From NCBI RefSeq assembly GCF_963668475.1, contig NZ_OY764544.1, positions 1,178,001 to 1,242,000 of the forward strand: a DNA stretch of 64,000 nucleotides, read 5' to 3'. The translations under genes and the position numbers were made by a program. The notes under the pieces are model-generated. The model saw only the letters and a list, made by a program, of their open reading frames with translations. It did no database searches and was not told the origin of the DNA. Below are positions 1 to 8,184 of this stretch, piece after piece; within the stretch, counting starts at the first letter, position 1; the number at the start of each line of letters is the position of its first letter. Origin of the DNA: an uncultured Methanospirillum sp. Its GTDB lineage: Archaea; Halobacteriota; Methanomicrobia; Methanomicrobiales; Methanospirillaceae.

Positions 1-398
1 TGGCAAAATGCCAGGCGAACCGCTACTGGATTGAACGAAATTTTGAAGATGCAAAGGGTTTATGTGATTTAGATAGCTTTCGAGGAAGAAGTTGGATTGC
101 ATGGCATCACCACATTGTGCTATCAGCCATATCCTTATTCATGCTTTTAAAGATTCAACATGATTTTTTAAAAAAAACAATTTTCCTCTCTTTAAACCAA
201 GTAGTGGCAATAATTAGGCATAAAAATCCATTGAGAAAATTATCAGATCAGGAATTGGCGGATTCGATCAATTATGTCAACGATATTAGAGCGAAACTGT
301 GGGCCGGAAATTTGAAACGGTTCATGAAACAGAAATTTCGTAATTCGGTGGACTGGGTGCAAAAATTAATTGATACACGTTCAGAATTGATAATTTAG
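1..398 (+). CDS. Transposase, C-terminal part (IS701/DDE type), cut by window edge
   Basis: An open frame runs in from the left edge (codons from base 3) and stops at 398. The motif RYWIERNFEDAKG followed by SWIAWHHH is typical of the C-terminal part of DDE transposases of the IS701/IS4 kind, where the Glu of WIER is the likely last catalytic acid. The rest of the protein lies outside the window. The sequence is much richer in A/T and Lys/Ile codons than the genes to its right, which fits a mobile element. The exact IS family is an inference from motif memory. Confidence 0.75.
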   Translation, partial: AKCQANRYWIERNFEDAKGLCDLDSFRGRSWIAWHHHIVLSAISLFMLLKIQHDFLKKTIFLSLNQVVAIIRHKNPLRKLSDQELADSINYVNDIRAKLWAGNLKRFMKQKFRNSVDWVQKLIDTRSELII

Positions 399-604
399 TC
401 AATATTTAAGGGGATTTTGCATGAGGATACCGTAAGGTATCGCTCGAAGGTTTAATTTTATCATAATAATGTTCGAACCCAAGTAAAATATGGCAGATTC
501 AGACAAGAATTTTGGGAACCAATTTTGTTGGTATCGAACTTTAGGAAATGGTGCAGAAGAAGTTGATCTATTTCATATGGAAATTTATGCGCTAGTTTTT
601 GATT
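399..604. other. Non-coding end of the insertion element
   Basis: About 200 AT-rich bases lie between the transposase stop and the exonuclease remnant. I see no gene. A perfect short hairpin, GATACC-GTAA-GGTATC, lies at 426-441. This stretch probably holds the terminal part of the insertion sequence, but I could not define its terminal inverted repeat or a target duplication because the other end is outside the window. Confidence 0.4.
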
Positions 605-970
605 TTACCAACTCAAGCTGAACGTTAGAGAGTCAATCTTTTCACGACTGCACTCATGAGTGATAACATCCAGGTCATACGAAACATTGTGACCGATAAG
701 AAGACCGGTGCGAGATACATCAGCGAGAAGTTCATTCAGAACCACAGACAGATCAACACCCTCCGCTTCTGCTATCTCGGTCGTGATACCATGGATCGCA
801 GCTGCCTGATCCGGGATCGTGAACCCCTTCGGTTTGACAAGATGGGTCTCCTCCTTCACAATCTGCCCGTCTCCGGTGCAGACAATCCAGGCGATCTCAA
901 CAGCCCTGGCAAGACGTGGATCAGTACCGGTCGTCTCTGTATCGAAAAATAACAGTAAATCAGGTTTCAT
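605..970 (-). pseudogene. DnaQ-like 3'-5' exonuclease, truncated at its C-terminus
   Basis: The 121-residue frame starts at an ATG with a good ribosome-binding site (GAGGAG two bases upstream). It has the Exo I motif DTETTG at residues 10-15 and the Exo II motif GHNVSYDLDVI at 93-103 of the DEDDh exonuclease family (DNA polymerase III epsilon/RNase T type). The family normally needs about 170-180 residues and a third motif carrying the catalytic His and Asp. Here the protein ends in an unrelated tail 18 residues after Exo II. The break faces the insertion element to the left, so disruption by that element is the simplest explanation. It is probably inactive. Confidence 0.7.
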
Positions 971-1026
971 AACTCCTCATTCAACTCAATCAGGGAAATA
1001 TCGTAACACACAACACGGGAGGGGGA

Positions 1027-1051
1027 GGGGCCGGAACGAAGATCCGGCCCC
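1027..1051 (-). terminator. Strong hairpin downstream of the small ORF
   Basis: GGGGCCGG at 1027-1034 and CCGGCCCC at 1044-1051 form a perfect 8-bp GC stem with a 9-base loop. It begins 16 bases past the stop codon of the minus-strand ORF 1068-1274 and could end its transcript. No long T-run follows. Confidence 0.45.
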
Positions 1052-1067
1052 GACCGGATATCATGGC

Positions 1068-1274
1068 TCATGCAGATGCCACCCCGATACACTCAGGGGA
1101 CTCAAACACCCACACACCCCGGCGTCTCCCCCAGATATGAGCATCAGGTCTGCGACCAGCAATCTCATAGATGATCATATGCAGACGGGTGACACATAAC
1201 TGTCCCGAATAGGGATACTCTCCAGGATCCTGGACAATCTCCCCCTCAATAATCCGGCGACTGATGTTCCTCAT
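1068..1274 (-). CDS. Small hypothetical protein (68 aa)
   Basis: I do not recognise this 68-residue frame. The composition looks like a real soluble protein rather than a shadow: mixed hydrophobic and charged residues, with a basic stretch HIWGRRRGVW. No known gene lies on the other strand. It is followed by a strong GC hairpin (1027-1051), and its start lies beside a 23-bp inverted repeat (1278-1327). I see no ribosome-binding site, so the start is uncertain and the gene may have lost its leader. Confidence 0.38.
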   Translation of the reverse strand: MRNISRRIIEGEIVQDPGEYPYSGQLCVTRLHMIIYEIAGRRPDAHIWGRRRGVWVFESPECIGVASA

Positions 1275-1277
1275 ATG

Positions 1278-1327
1278 GGACTTCTGCGAAACGATTTTTC
1301 GGTCGAAAAATCGTTTCGCGGAAGTCC
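1278..1327. repeat. Near-perfect 23-bp inverted repeat with 4-base loop
   Basis: The left arm 1278-1300 and right arm 1305-1327 are complementary at 22 of 23 positions around the loop GGTC. The arms contain the palindromic core CGATTTTTC/GAAAAATCG. The repeat is too long and AT-rich for an ordinary terminator. It may be a cruciform or a remnant of a small palindromic mobile element. Confidence 0.75.
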
Positions 1328-1418
1328 TATTTCAGTTATTATCACGGAGGATACAGCGAAAGATAATGGATCCGGTTTTTACTAGGATTTCCATGAAATT
1401 TCTCGCTATCAGCTGTCT

Positions 1419-1444
1419 GGGGAGACATGAAAGACCGTCTCCCC
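1419..1444 (-). terminator. Hairpin downstream of fae-hps
   Basis: GGGGAGAC at 1419-1426 pairs perfectly with GTCTCCCC at 1437-1444 around a 10-base loop. It lies 38 bases past the stop codon of the minus-strand fae-hps gene and is a plausible 3' end for that transcript. Confidence 0.45.
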
Positions 1445-1481
1445 TACTGAAAAAAGGTGTTAGATTTCTAAACTAATTTAC

Positions 1482-2663
1482 TTAGAAATCGGTCATAATT
1501 CTGAACTGATCGATCTCTTCCTTGTTGAGCTGTTCAAGGAACTCTTCTGCTGCATGGTGGACATCCTTGCTTGCAGTGATTGCACGCCCGACGACCAGGA
1601 TATCAGCACCTGACTTCAGGGCCTCCTTGACGACAGGCACACGGATACCGCCTGCGGTTGCCACGAGGAGCTTACCACCTGCTGCCTTCTTCATGTCGTT
1701 GATGTTACCCCATGCATGTGCAGAGGATTCTGCATCGATTGCCCGGTGAAGTTCTACGATATCAGGCTTAACTGAGAGGCTCTTGATGAGACCCACCGAG
1801 TCTGCTACATTGAGCATATCGATGACCGAGTAGATACCAGTCTTGCGTGCTTCAGCGATTGCCTTCTCGATAGTGCTTGCCGGAGCAAGACCAGACATCA
1901 CAACTGCGTCAGCAGATGCATCGGCTGCCATCCTTGCCTCAAGGTTTCCGGTGTCAAGGATCTTCATGTCAGCGACAATGAAAGAGTTCGGCTTGATGGT
2001 CCTGATCTCGCTGAGGACATTAAGGCCGAACTTCTTGATCAGCGGTGTCCCGGCCTCAATGATCAGGTGATCGTTCTCAGGCAGCGATGCAAGAACAGAT
2101 CTGAGCTTGCCAAGATCCACGATATCAAGGGCAACCTGAAGGTACGGTGGATCCCAGAGCCGTGGAACCTTGAATCCCATGACTGCGTGGGCGGCACGGT
2201 CCTTCTCATGGATGAGGGTCTTCTCATCAGGGAACTGCTCAAACGCACGATTCAGAGCAAGTTTGACCGCACCGTAGTTGTACCGGTAGATCCTGTTGTA
2301 GTCCTTTGCTTCAGGACTCAGAAATGCACTCGCCAGAATAACCAGGTCATTAAGATCCTGCCCGGCGAAGACACCTTCCTCAACACAGTCTGCAACCGCC
2401 TTGGCAACTGCAGCCTGGACCGGACCGAACATCTGAGTCACCTGGGCGCCCGACTTCAGGGTCACCTTCGGGATGACCAGTGTTGCAGGCTTGGTAAGCA
2501 GGTTTGGCCTGACAACCGCGAGGAGCGGGGTATGTCCTGCTGACAACTGAGAGAGTGAGTTGGCAAATGCAGTACCGACCGGACCGTTCTTATCACCGAT
2601 AATGAGGTCAATGTGGGCCAGTTCAGCACCGTCACCAATGAGTGCTTCGCCTATGAGATACAT
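1482..2663 (-). CDS. fae-hps: Bifunctional formaldehyde-activating enzyme / 3-hexulose-6-phosphate synthase
   Basis: The N-terminal half is Fae, which condenses formaldehyde with tetrahydromethanopterin. The C-terminal half is 3-hexulose-6-phosphate synthase. In methanogens the fusion works in ribulose-5-phosphate supply, and Fae captures the formaldehyde released. With the chosen start the Fae catalytic His is residue 17 (GDGAELAHID), as in known Fae proteins. The synthase part (about residues 170-393) shows VALDIVDLGK and the DMKILDTG metal/phosphate motif. The frame is open to 2708 (GTG), but the ATG at 2663 has AAGGA six bases upstream and matches the family start, giving 393 aa. Confidence 0.93.
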   Translation of the reverse strand: MYLIGEALIGDGAELAHIDLIIGDKNGPVGTAFANSLSQLSAGHTPLLAVVRPNLLTKPATLVIPKVTLKSGAQVTQMFGPVQAAVAKAVADCVEEGVFAGQDLNDLVILASAFLSPEAKDYNRIYRYNYGAVKLALNRAFEQFPDEKTLIHEKDRAAHAVMGFKVPRLWDPPYLQVALDIVDLGKLRSVLASLPENDHLIIEAGTPLIKKFGLNVLSEIRTIKPNSFIVADMKILDTGNLEARMAADASADAVVMSGLAPASTIEKAIAEARKTGIYSVIDMLNVADSVGLIKSLSVKPDIVELHRAIDAESSAHAWGNINDMKKAAGGKLLVATAGGIRVPVVKEALKSGADILVVGRAITASKDVHHAAEEFLEQLNKEEIDQFRIMTDF

Positions 2664-2786
2664 CTGTATTCCTTCCGCGTATATATCGGCGAATGATCTA
2701 TAAGACACCTGTCGCCAGAAAAAACACAGAATTAATCGCTGAAGAATAGAACGTTTACACTAATTTCAGAATATTTTCTAAAAACG

Positions 2787-2952
2787 TGGGGTCGGTGAGA
2801 TTTGAACTCACGATCGACAGGTCTCTCCGTTATGCTCCCAAGCATCAGTGCTCCAACGGATCATCACTGAATCAGAAGACCCATTTATCATCATCTGCCG
2901 GAATACAAAGACCGCTGGAGCCTATCGCCATGCCGGACTAGGCCACGACCCC
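2787..2952 (-). tRNA. trnW: tRNA-Trp(CCA) with intron at 37/38
   Basis: On the minus strand exon 1 is 2952-2915 and exon 2 is 2822-2787. The acceptor GGGGTCG pairs with CGACCCC, and the T arm is GTGAG-TTCAAAT-CTCAC. The anticodon stem ATAGG pairs with CCTGT (one G-T pair) around the loop CTCCAGA, giving anticodon CCA. The discriminator base is A and CCA is not encoded. The 92-base intron sits after position 37, the classic archaeal site, and must be removed by the tRNA splicing endonuclease. Confidence 0.93.
2823..2914 (-). ncRNA. Box C/D guide RNA inside the tRNA-Trp intron
   Basis: Read on the minus strand, the intron holds box C ATGATGA (2894-2888), box D' CTGA (2875-2872), box C' GTGATGA (2867-2861) and box D CTGA (2848-2845), in the right order and spacing. 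Counting five bases upstream of D', the guide base pairs with residue 39 (C39) of exon 2. The same count from box D places the guide over C34, the wobble base. This matches the known haloarchaeal tRNA-Trp intron, which guides 2'-O-methylation of residues 34 and 39 before splicing. Function here is inferred from base pairing. Confidence 0.88.
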
Positions 2953-3057
2953 GTGTGCTCGTATAGGTAATTCATCAACTCACTTAAGACTTATGATCAA
3001 CCGGTACTGCCGGCTCCTGCGCGAGGGATAAATCCCTACACAGTTTAGTACTATGCA

Positions 3058-4773
3058 ATGGCTGAGCAAAAAGCGCCTGAGCTGAGTTACTCATGCGGAA
3101 CTTCCGACTTCCCGCTGATGGGAGCAACCATAGGAGAGATGCTGGATCAGATCTGTGCAAGGCAACCGGACGTTGAGGCACTTGTAGCGCCATTCCAGGA
3201 TGTTCGTCTCACCTATCGTCAGTTCAGGGAGGAGGTTGATCGGATTGCCCGTGGCCTGATGGCAATGGATATCAACAAAGGTGACCGGGTCGGCATCTGG
3301 GCCATGAACTATGCCGAGTGGACCATGGTCCAGTTTGCCACCGCAAAGATCGGGGCGATCATGGTGAATATCAACCCGTCATACCGGACCTTTGAACTTG
3401 AGTACTGCCTGAAGCAGTCAGAGGTAAAACTGCTCATCCTCCAGGGCCGGTTCAAGACATCAGACTATGTCGGGATGTTCTATGAGGCCTGCCCGGAGGC
3501 GTATGAATCACGGGCAGGACGGCTCCTTTCAGAGAAGTTCCCATTCCTCAAGACAATAGTCTTCATGGGAGAGATCCCCTACAACGGCATGTACAGCTGG
3601 AGTGACCTGCTCAGTCGCGGAGAATCGATCAGCCCGGAGGAACTACAGGAGCGTGCAGACTCCCTTACATTCGATGACCCTATCAATATCCAGTATACAT
3701 CAGGAACAACAGGGTACCCCAAGGGAGTGGTTCTCACCCATCACGGCGTGATGAACAACGGGTACATGATCGGGAAGGGTATGGGATTTACAGATAAAGA
3801 CCGACTCTGCATCCCTGTTCCATTCTACCACTGCTTCGGAATGGTCCTCTCCAACATGGCCTGCACCACGAACGGAGCAACCATGGTCATTCCTGCCCCG
3901 ACATTTGATCCTGAAGCAGTTCTCAAGACGATCGAGGCCGAGCGATGTACCGCTGTTCATGGGGTACCCACGATGTTCATCGCAGAACTAAGGCATCCTG
4001 ATTTCGCCAAGTACGATCTACGATCCCTCAGGACCGGGATCATGGCAGGATCTCCCTGCCCAATCGAGGTGATGAAGGAGGTGGCCACCAAGATGCACAT
4101 GTCAGAGGTGGTGATTGTGTACGGCCAGACAGAGACCTCACCTGGTGTGACCATGACCACGACAAAGGATCCCCTTGAAAAACGGGTGACGACAGTGGGA
4201 CGTGTCTTCCCTCACACCGAACTCAAGATCATCGATTCTGAAACCAAAAAGATCGTACAGATGGGAGAGATCGGTGAGATCTGTGCCAGAGGATACATGG
4301 CCATGCGGTGCTACTACAACAACCCTACAGCCACCAGGCAGACCAAGGATGAAAACGGGTGGATACACACCGGTGACCTCGGATCTTTTGACAGGGAAGG
4401 ATATGTTCACATCGAGGGACGGCTCAAGGACATGGTGATCCGTGGTGGTGAGAACATCTACCCGCGTGAGATTGAGGAGTTCCTTCATCAGCATAAAAAG
4501 ATCGCTGACGTCTATGTGATCGGAGTGCCAGACGAGAAGTACGGCGAAGAGTTAATGGCCTGGATCGTACTTGAAAAGGATACCTCCATGACCGAACAGG
4601 AGGTTCGCGATTACTGCACAGGAAAGATCGCTAGATACAAGATCCCGAGATACATCTCTTTTGTTGAGTCTGTCCCGATGAGCGTAACAGGAAAGATCCA
4701 GAAGTTCAAGATGAAGGAGATGGCAATCGAGATGCTCGGCCTGGAATCAGTTGCTCATATCAAGACAGCCTGA
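3058..4773 (+). CDS. AMP-forming acyl-CoA synthetase (medium-chain type)
   Basis: This is a 571-residue member of the ANL adenylating family, which converts a carboxylic acid, ATP and CoA to acyl-CoA through an acyl-AMP. It has the phosphate-binding loop YTSGTTGYPKGV near residue 215, YGQTETSP near 360, the hinge region GRLKDMVIRGGENIYPREIE near 455-475, and the catalytic Lys in VTGKIQKFKM near 545. Length and order are complete. The N-terminus resembles FadD/medium-chain ligases rather than acetyl-CoA synthetase. The substrate cannot be read from sequence; fatty, branched-chain or aryl acids are possible. No clear ribosome-binding site precedes the ATG, so the mRNA may be leaderless. Confidence 0.85.
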   Translation: MAEQKAPELSYSCGTSDFPLMGATIGEMLDQICARQPDVEALVAPFQDVRLTYRQFREEVDRIARGLMAMDINKGDRVGIWAMNYAEWTMVQFATAKIGAIMVNINPSYRTFELEYCLKQSEVKLLILQGRFKTSDYVGMFYEACPEAYESRAGRLLSEKFPFLKTIVFMGEIPYNGMYSWSDLLSRGESISPEELQERADSLTFDDPINIQYTSGTTGYPKGVVLTHHGVMNNGYMIGKGMGFTDKDRLCIPVPFYHCFGMVLSNMACTTNGATMVIPAPTFDPEAVLKTIEAERCTAVHGVPTMFIAELRHPDFAKYDLRSLRTGIMAGSPCPIEVMKEVATKMHMSEVVIVYGQTETSPGVTMTTTKDPLEKRVTTVGRVFPHTELKIIDSETKKIVQMGEIGEICARGYMAMRCYYNNPTATRQTKDENGWIHTGDLGSFDREGYVHIEGRLKDMVIRGGENIYPREIEEFLHQHKKIADVYVIGVPDEKYGEELMAWIVLEKDTSMTEQEVRDYCTGKIARYKIPRYISFVESVPMSVTGKIQKFKMKEMAIEMLGLESVAHIKTA

Positions 4774-5436
4774 TCATAACCACTTTTTTGCTCGGAAGTA
4801 TGCGTACTCATATGCCCAGTCATCAGACCGGAGACTGACAAGCTCACGCATCCGGTTCATCATCTCCTCATGACCTGCCTTTTGATCCGGGAATACACGT
4901 CCGGTTTCAATCGCTTCGGCAAGGGTCATACCAAGATTATGACTCTCTTTGATCGCAAGGTTACACGCGTCCTGGCCTTCTGACAGATTTACTGATGCTT
5001 CCCCTACTACGTCGGCCCCCATCAGTGAGAGCGTATGATTCAGGTACCCTGCCACATCACCAGCTCCGGACACCCCGGCAGTACTCACCGCTGCACCGTA
5101 CTTCCCAGACATTCGCTGACAGTGAACACAGTCACCCATCCGATCAAACAGGGCCTTCATCCGTGCAGTCACGTTATTGATATAATTCGGACTGGCCAGC
5201 ACAATCCCATCAGAGGAGAGGATCATCTCAAGAATATCTGCATAGTCATCAGACTGGACACATGACCCGGTCCGGTAACAGGCCTCACACCCAAAACAGA
5301 ATCTGATCTCATAATCAGAGAGTGTGATGTCAGTGACTTCGCACCCCCTGTCTTCAGCACCCTTGAGAACAGCAGCCAGGAGACGGGCGGTGTTCCCTCT
5401 TTTACGGGGACTGCTGTTGATACCAAGAACCTCCAT
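4774..5436 (-). CDS. Iron-sulfur flavoprotein (Isf-like, FMN reductase family)
   Basis: This 220-residue flavodoxin-fold protein begins MEVLGINSSPRKRGNT, the FMN phosphate-binding loop of NADPH-dependent FMN reductases. Cys47, Cys50, Cys53 and Cys59 form a compact CX2CX2CX5C motif like the 4Fe-4S ligand set of the methanogen iron-sulfur flavoprotein Isf. Isf proteins accept electrons from ferredoxin and can reduce O2 or peroxide. SPNYINNVTARMKALFDRMG is the family's central motif. Its stop directly abuts the stop of the convergent acyl-CoA synthetase gene. Confidence 0.85.
   Translation of the reverse strand: MEVLGINSSPRKRGNTARLLAAVLKGAEDRGCEVTDITLSDYEIRFCFGCEACYRTGSCVQSDDYADILEMILSSDGIVLASPNYINNVTARMKALFDRMGDCVHCQRMSGKYGAAVSTAGVSGAGDVAGYLNHTLSLMGADVVGEASVNLSEGQDACNLAIKESHNLGMTLAEAIETGRVFPDQKAGHEEMMNRMRELVSLRSDDWAYEYAYFRAKKWL
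4778..4789 (+). terminator. Oligo-T terminator AACCACTTTTTT
   Basis: AACCAC followed by six T lies just after the stop of the acyl-CoA synthetase and inside the 3' end of the convergent gene. The same CCAC-T(6-7) pattern recurs after other stops in this window (see findings). Confidence 0.5.
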
Positions 5437-5593
5437 GTGGATTGATCCACGATGCAGGATATATAAATACCTCAGCAGATGGGATGAGCATCCATGTTAC
5501 AGAATAACAAGGGTTATGAGTTTTTGAACATAATAATAGGCCAGATACTCCGGACACCCGGGTTGGTGGCGGGTATAATATATGGTGCCTGAT

Positions 5594-6883
5594 ATGTTCT
5601 GGGATAAATCAATGGAGACGATCAGTCAGGCCGACCTACAGGCCCTTCAGTTAAAAAGACTGCGGGAGACAGTAGAACGGTGCGGGCAGATCGGTTTTTT
5701 TAAAGATAAATTCAGGGAAGCAGGAATAGGACCAGGAAGTATCAGGAGTCTTGAAGATCTGAAGAAACTTCCGTTCACCAGGAAGACAGATCTCAGGGCC
5801 GGGTACCCATTCGGCTTTTTTGCGGTTCCCAGACGTGAGGTTGTCAGGATCCATACAACATCAGGAACTACCGGAAAACCGACGGTGGTCGGGTATACGA
5901 GAGGAGATCTGGATAAGTGGTCAAGCCTGATAGCCCGCAACCTGACGATGGTGGGGCTGACCTCTGACGATGTCTTTCAGAACATGGTCAATTACGGGAT
6001 GTTCACCGGCGGGCTCGGGTTTCATTACGGCTCAGAGAAGATCGGAATGACCACCATTCCCAGTGCCACTGGGAACACCAGACGTCAGATCGAGATGATC
6101 CAGGACTTCGGTGTTACTGCCATCCACTGTACCCCAAGTTATGCCCTTCACCTTGCCGAGGCGGCAGAGGAGATGAATGCAGATATTTCCGGGCTGAAAG
6201 TAGGGATGTTCGGTGCGGAACCCTGGTCAGATGCGATGAGGCAGGACCTTGAGAAAAAACTCGGGGTTGAAGCGTTTGATAGTTACGGGATGAGTGAACT
6301 GTATGGTCCGGGTGTTGCTTTTGAGTGTAGGGAGCATAATGGCCTGCACATCTGGCACGACAGTTACCTGGTCGAGATCATCGATCCAAAGACCGGTGAA
6401 AATCTCGGTCCTGGAGAGAGGGGAGAACTTGTTGTAACTCCTCTTGTCAAAGAGGCCATGCCTCTTGTCAGGTACCGGACCGGAGACATCACCATGCTTC
6501 TTGATGATGAATGTCCATGTGGACGTGGTCCGAAACTTGCCAGGTTTACCGGCCGGAGTGATGATATGCTGGTCATCAGGGGGATCAACGTCTTCCCAAG
6601 CCAGATTGAGCATGTGCTCCTGGAGATACCTGAGATAGGTAATCATTACATGGTATATGTGAACCGGGTAAACCATATGGATGAGATGACGATCGATGTG
6701 GAAGTAGCACCAGGATATTTCAGGGGTGAACTTGCTGATCTCAAGAATTTGCAGAACCGGGTGGTAAAGACTTTGAGAGATGTTCTCGAGATCAGGACAA
6801 CTGTCAGACTTGTTGAGCCCGGAACACTTCCCAGGTTTGAAGGAAAGGCGAAACGTGTGATTGATCAACGGGAGGCACTCTGA
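5594..6883 (+). CDS. Phenylacetate-CoA ligase family protein 1
   Basis: This AMP-forming aryl-acid CoA ligase of the PaaK family is about 429 aa, normal for the family. It has HTTSGTTGKPTVVGYT near residue 95, DSYGMSELYGPG near 230, a VRYRTGDI motif near 295, and the C-terminal RGINVFPSQIE and PRFEGKAKRV segments. The frame is open from 5582, but the ATG at 5594 has GGTG six bases upstream and gives the usual MFWDKSMET start. In archaea PaaK-like ligases activate phenylacetate, indoleacetate and related acids to feed indolepyruvate oxidoreductase in aromatic amino acid salvage. That role is inference; no ior genes are in the window. The stop overlaps the next gene by one base (TGATG). Confidence 0.9.
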   Translation: MFWDKSMETISQADLQALQLKRLRETVERCGQIGFFKDKFREAGIGPGSIRSLEDLKKLPFTRKTDLRAGYPFGFFAVPRREVVRIHTTSGTTGKPTVVGYTRGDLDKWSSLIARNLTMVGLTSDDVFQNMVNYGMFTGGLGFHYGSEKIGMTTIPSATGNTRRQIEMIQDFGVTAIHCTPSYALHLAEAAEEMNADISGLKVGMFGAEPWSDAMRQDLEKKLGVEAFDSYGMSELYGPGVAFECREHNGLHIWHDSYLVEIIDPKTGENLGPGERGELVVTPLVKEAMPLVRYRTGDITMLLDDECPCGRGPKLARFTGRSDDMLVIRGINVFPSQIEHVLLEIPEIGNHYMVYVNRVNHMDEMTIDVEVAPGYFRGELADLKNLQNRVVKTLRDVLEIRTTVRLVEPGTLPRFEGKAKRVIDQREAL

Positions 6884-8184
6884 TGCACTGCTGGGATCCG
6901 AGAATCGAGGAGATGCCACTTGAAGACCTCAAAAGACTCCAGTTTAAACTTCTCAAGACACTCGTCTACCGGGTGTACAGTTTCTCTCCTTTCTACCAGA
7001 ACCGGATGAAGGAAGCAGGTGTCCACCCTGATGACATCTCATCACTTGAAGACATCAGAAAACTACCGTTCATGGAGAAGAAGGACCTCAGGGACAACTA
7101 TCCTGATGGTCTGATCGTCAGTGATAAGGAAGAACTGGTCAGGTATCACGTCTCTTCAGGCACAACCGGGAAGCCAACAGTTGTCGGATATACGCAGAAG
7201 GATATCAACAACTGGGCCGAGTCAGTTGCACGTGGTCTCGCCTCTGCCGGAATAGGCAGAGGAGATGTGATGCAGATCAGTTACGGATACGGACTCTTCA
7301 CCGGAGGACTCGGGGCTCATTACGGGGCAGAACGTGTCGGTGCAACCGTTCTCCCGACATCGGTTGGTAACACCGAACGTCAGGTGGAACTGATGCGGGA
7401 TCTGCGGGTGACCGCCATTGCCTGTACTCCATCCTACCTGATCCATATCGGTGAGGTCGCTGAGAAGATGGGCATCTCAATAAAGAATGATACTCTGCTC
7501 AGAAAGGCTGTCGTTGGTGCAGAGCCCTGGACCGAACAGATGCGGATCAGGATCAGGGACTGTATCGGTGTCGAAGCATACGATATTTACGGAACCAGCG
7601 AACTTTCTGGCCCCTTGTTCAGCGAATGCATACAACAGCAGGGTGCACATCTCTGGGGGGACCTTATCTATCCTGAAATTCTTGACCCTGATACCCACGA
7701 GCCACTTCCTCCAGGTCAGAGGGGTGAACTCGTAGTGACCATGCTTCAGAAAGAGGGACTGCCAATTATCAGATACAGGACCGGGGATCTCGCAGCACTC
7801 AATTATGAACCATGTGCATGCGGGAGAACTTCTCCACGGCTTGAGCGGCTTACCGGTCGGGTTGATGACATGCTGATCATCAGAGGAATTAATGTCTTTC
7901 CCTCCCAGATAGAACATACTCTGCTTGGAATCCCGGAGATCGGCGAGCAGTTCATGATCGAGGTAGACCGATCCGGAGCCCTTGATGATATGCTTGTCAA
8001 AGTGGAGATTGCGGGAGATTCATTCTCTGACAAGATAACCGATCTGATGAAGGTCAGATCAAAAGTTGAGCGGGCCCTTCATAATGCACTTAATGTTGCA
8101 GTGAAGGTGGAACTGGTGGAGGCAGGTTCACTGCCGAGATTTGAAGGTAAGGCAAAGAGAGTTATTGACAGGAGGAAGTTGTGA
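6883..8184 (+). CDS. Phenylacetate-CoA ligase family protein 2
   Basis: This is a second full-length PaaK-type ligase (433 aa), clearly paralogous to the gene before it. It shows HVSSGTTGKPTVVGYT, DIYGTSELSGPL, IIRYRTGDL and RGINVFPSQIE. A C-X-C pair in YEPCACGRT lies in the place where the first copy has CPCGRG, the small Cys/Gly element common in this family. The one-base start/stop overlap means the two ligases are translated together. Differences around the acyl pocket suggest different aryl acids, but this cannot be decided from sequence alone. Confidence 0.9.
   Translation: MHCWDPRIEEMPLEDLKRLQFKLLKTLVYRVYSFSPFYQNRMKEAGVHPDDISSLEDIRKLPFMEKKDLRDNYPDGLIVSDKEELVRYHVSSGTTGKPTVVGYTQKDINNWAESVARGLASAGIGRGDVMQISYGYGLFTGGLGAHYGAERVGATVLPTSVGNTERQVELMRDLRVTAIACTPSYLIHIGEVAEKMGISIKNDTLLRKAVVGAEPWTEQMRIRIRDCIGVEAYDIYGTSELSGPLFSECIQQQGAHLWGDLIYPEILDPDTHEPLPPGQRGELVVTMLQKEGLPIIRYRTGDLAALNYEPCACGRTSPRLERLTGRVDDMLIIRGINVFPSQIEHTLLGIPEIGEQFMIEVDRSGALDDMLVKVEIAGDSFSDKITDLMKVRSKVERALHNALNVAVKVELVEAGSLPRFEGKAKRVIDRRKL

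Noticed and set aside
656..1199. Plus-strand frames opposite the exonuclease (656-952 and 819-1199)
   Set aside because: They mirror the exonuclease coding strand and have no motif or ribosome-binding site.
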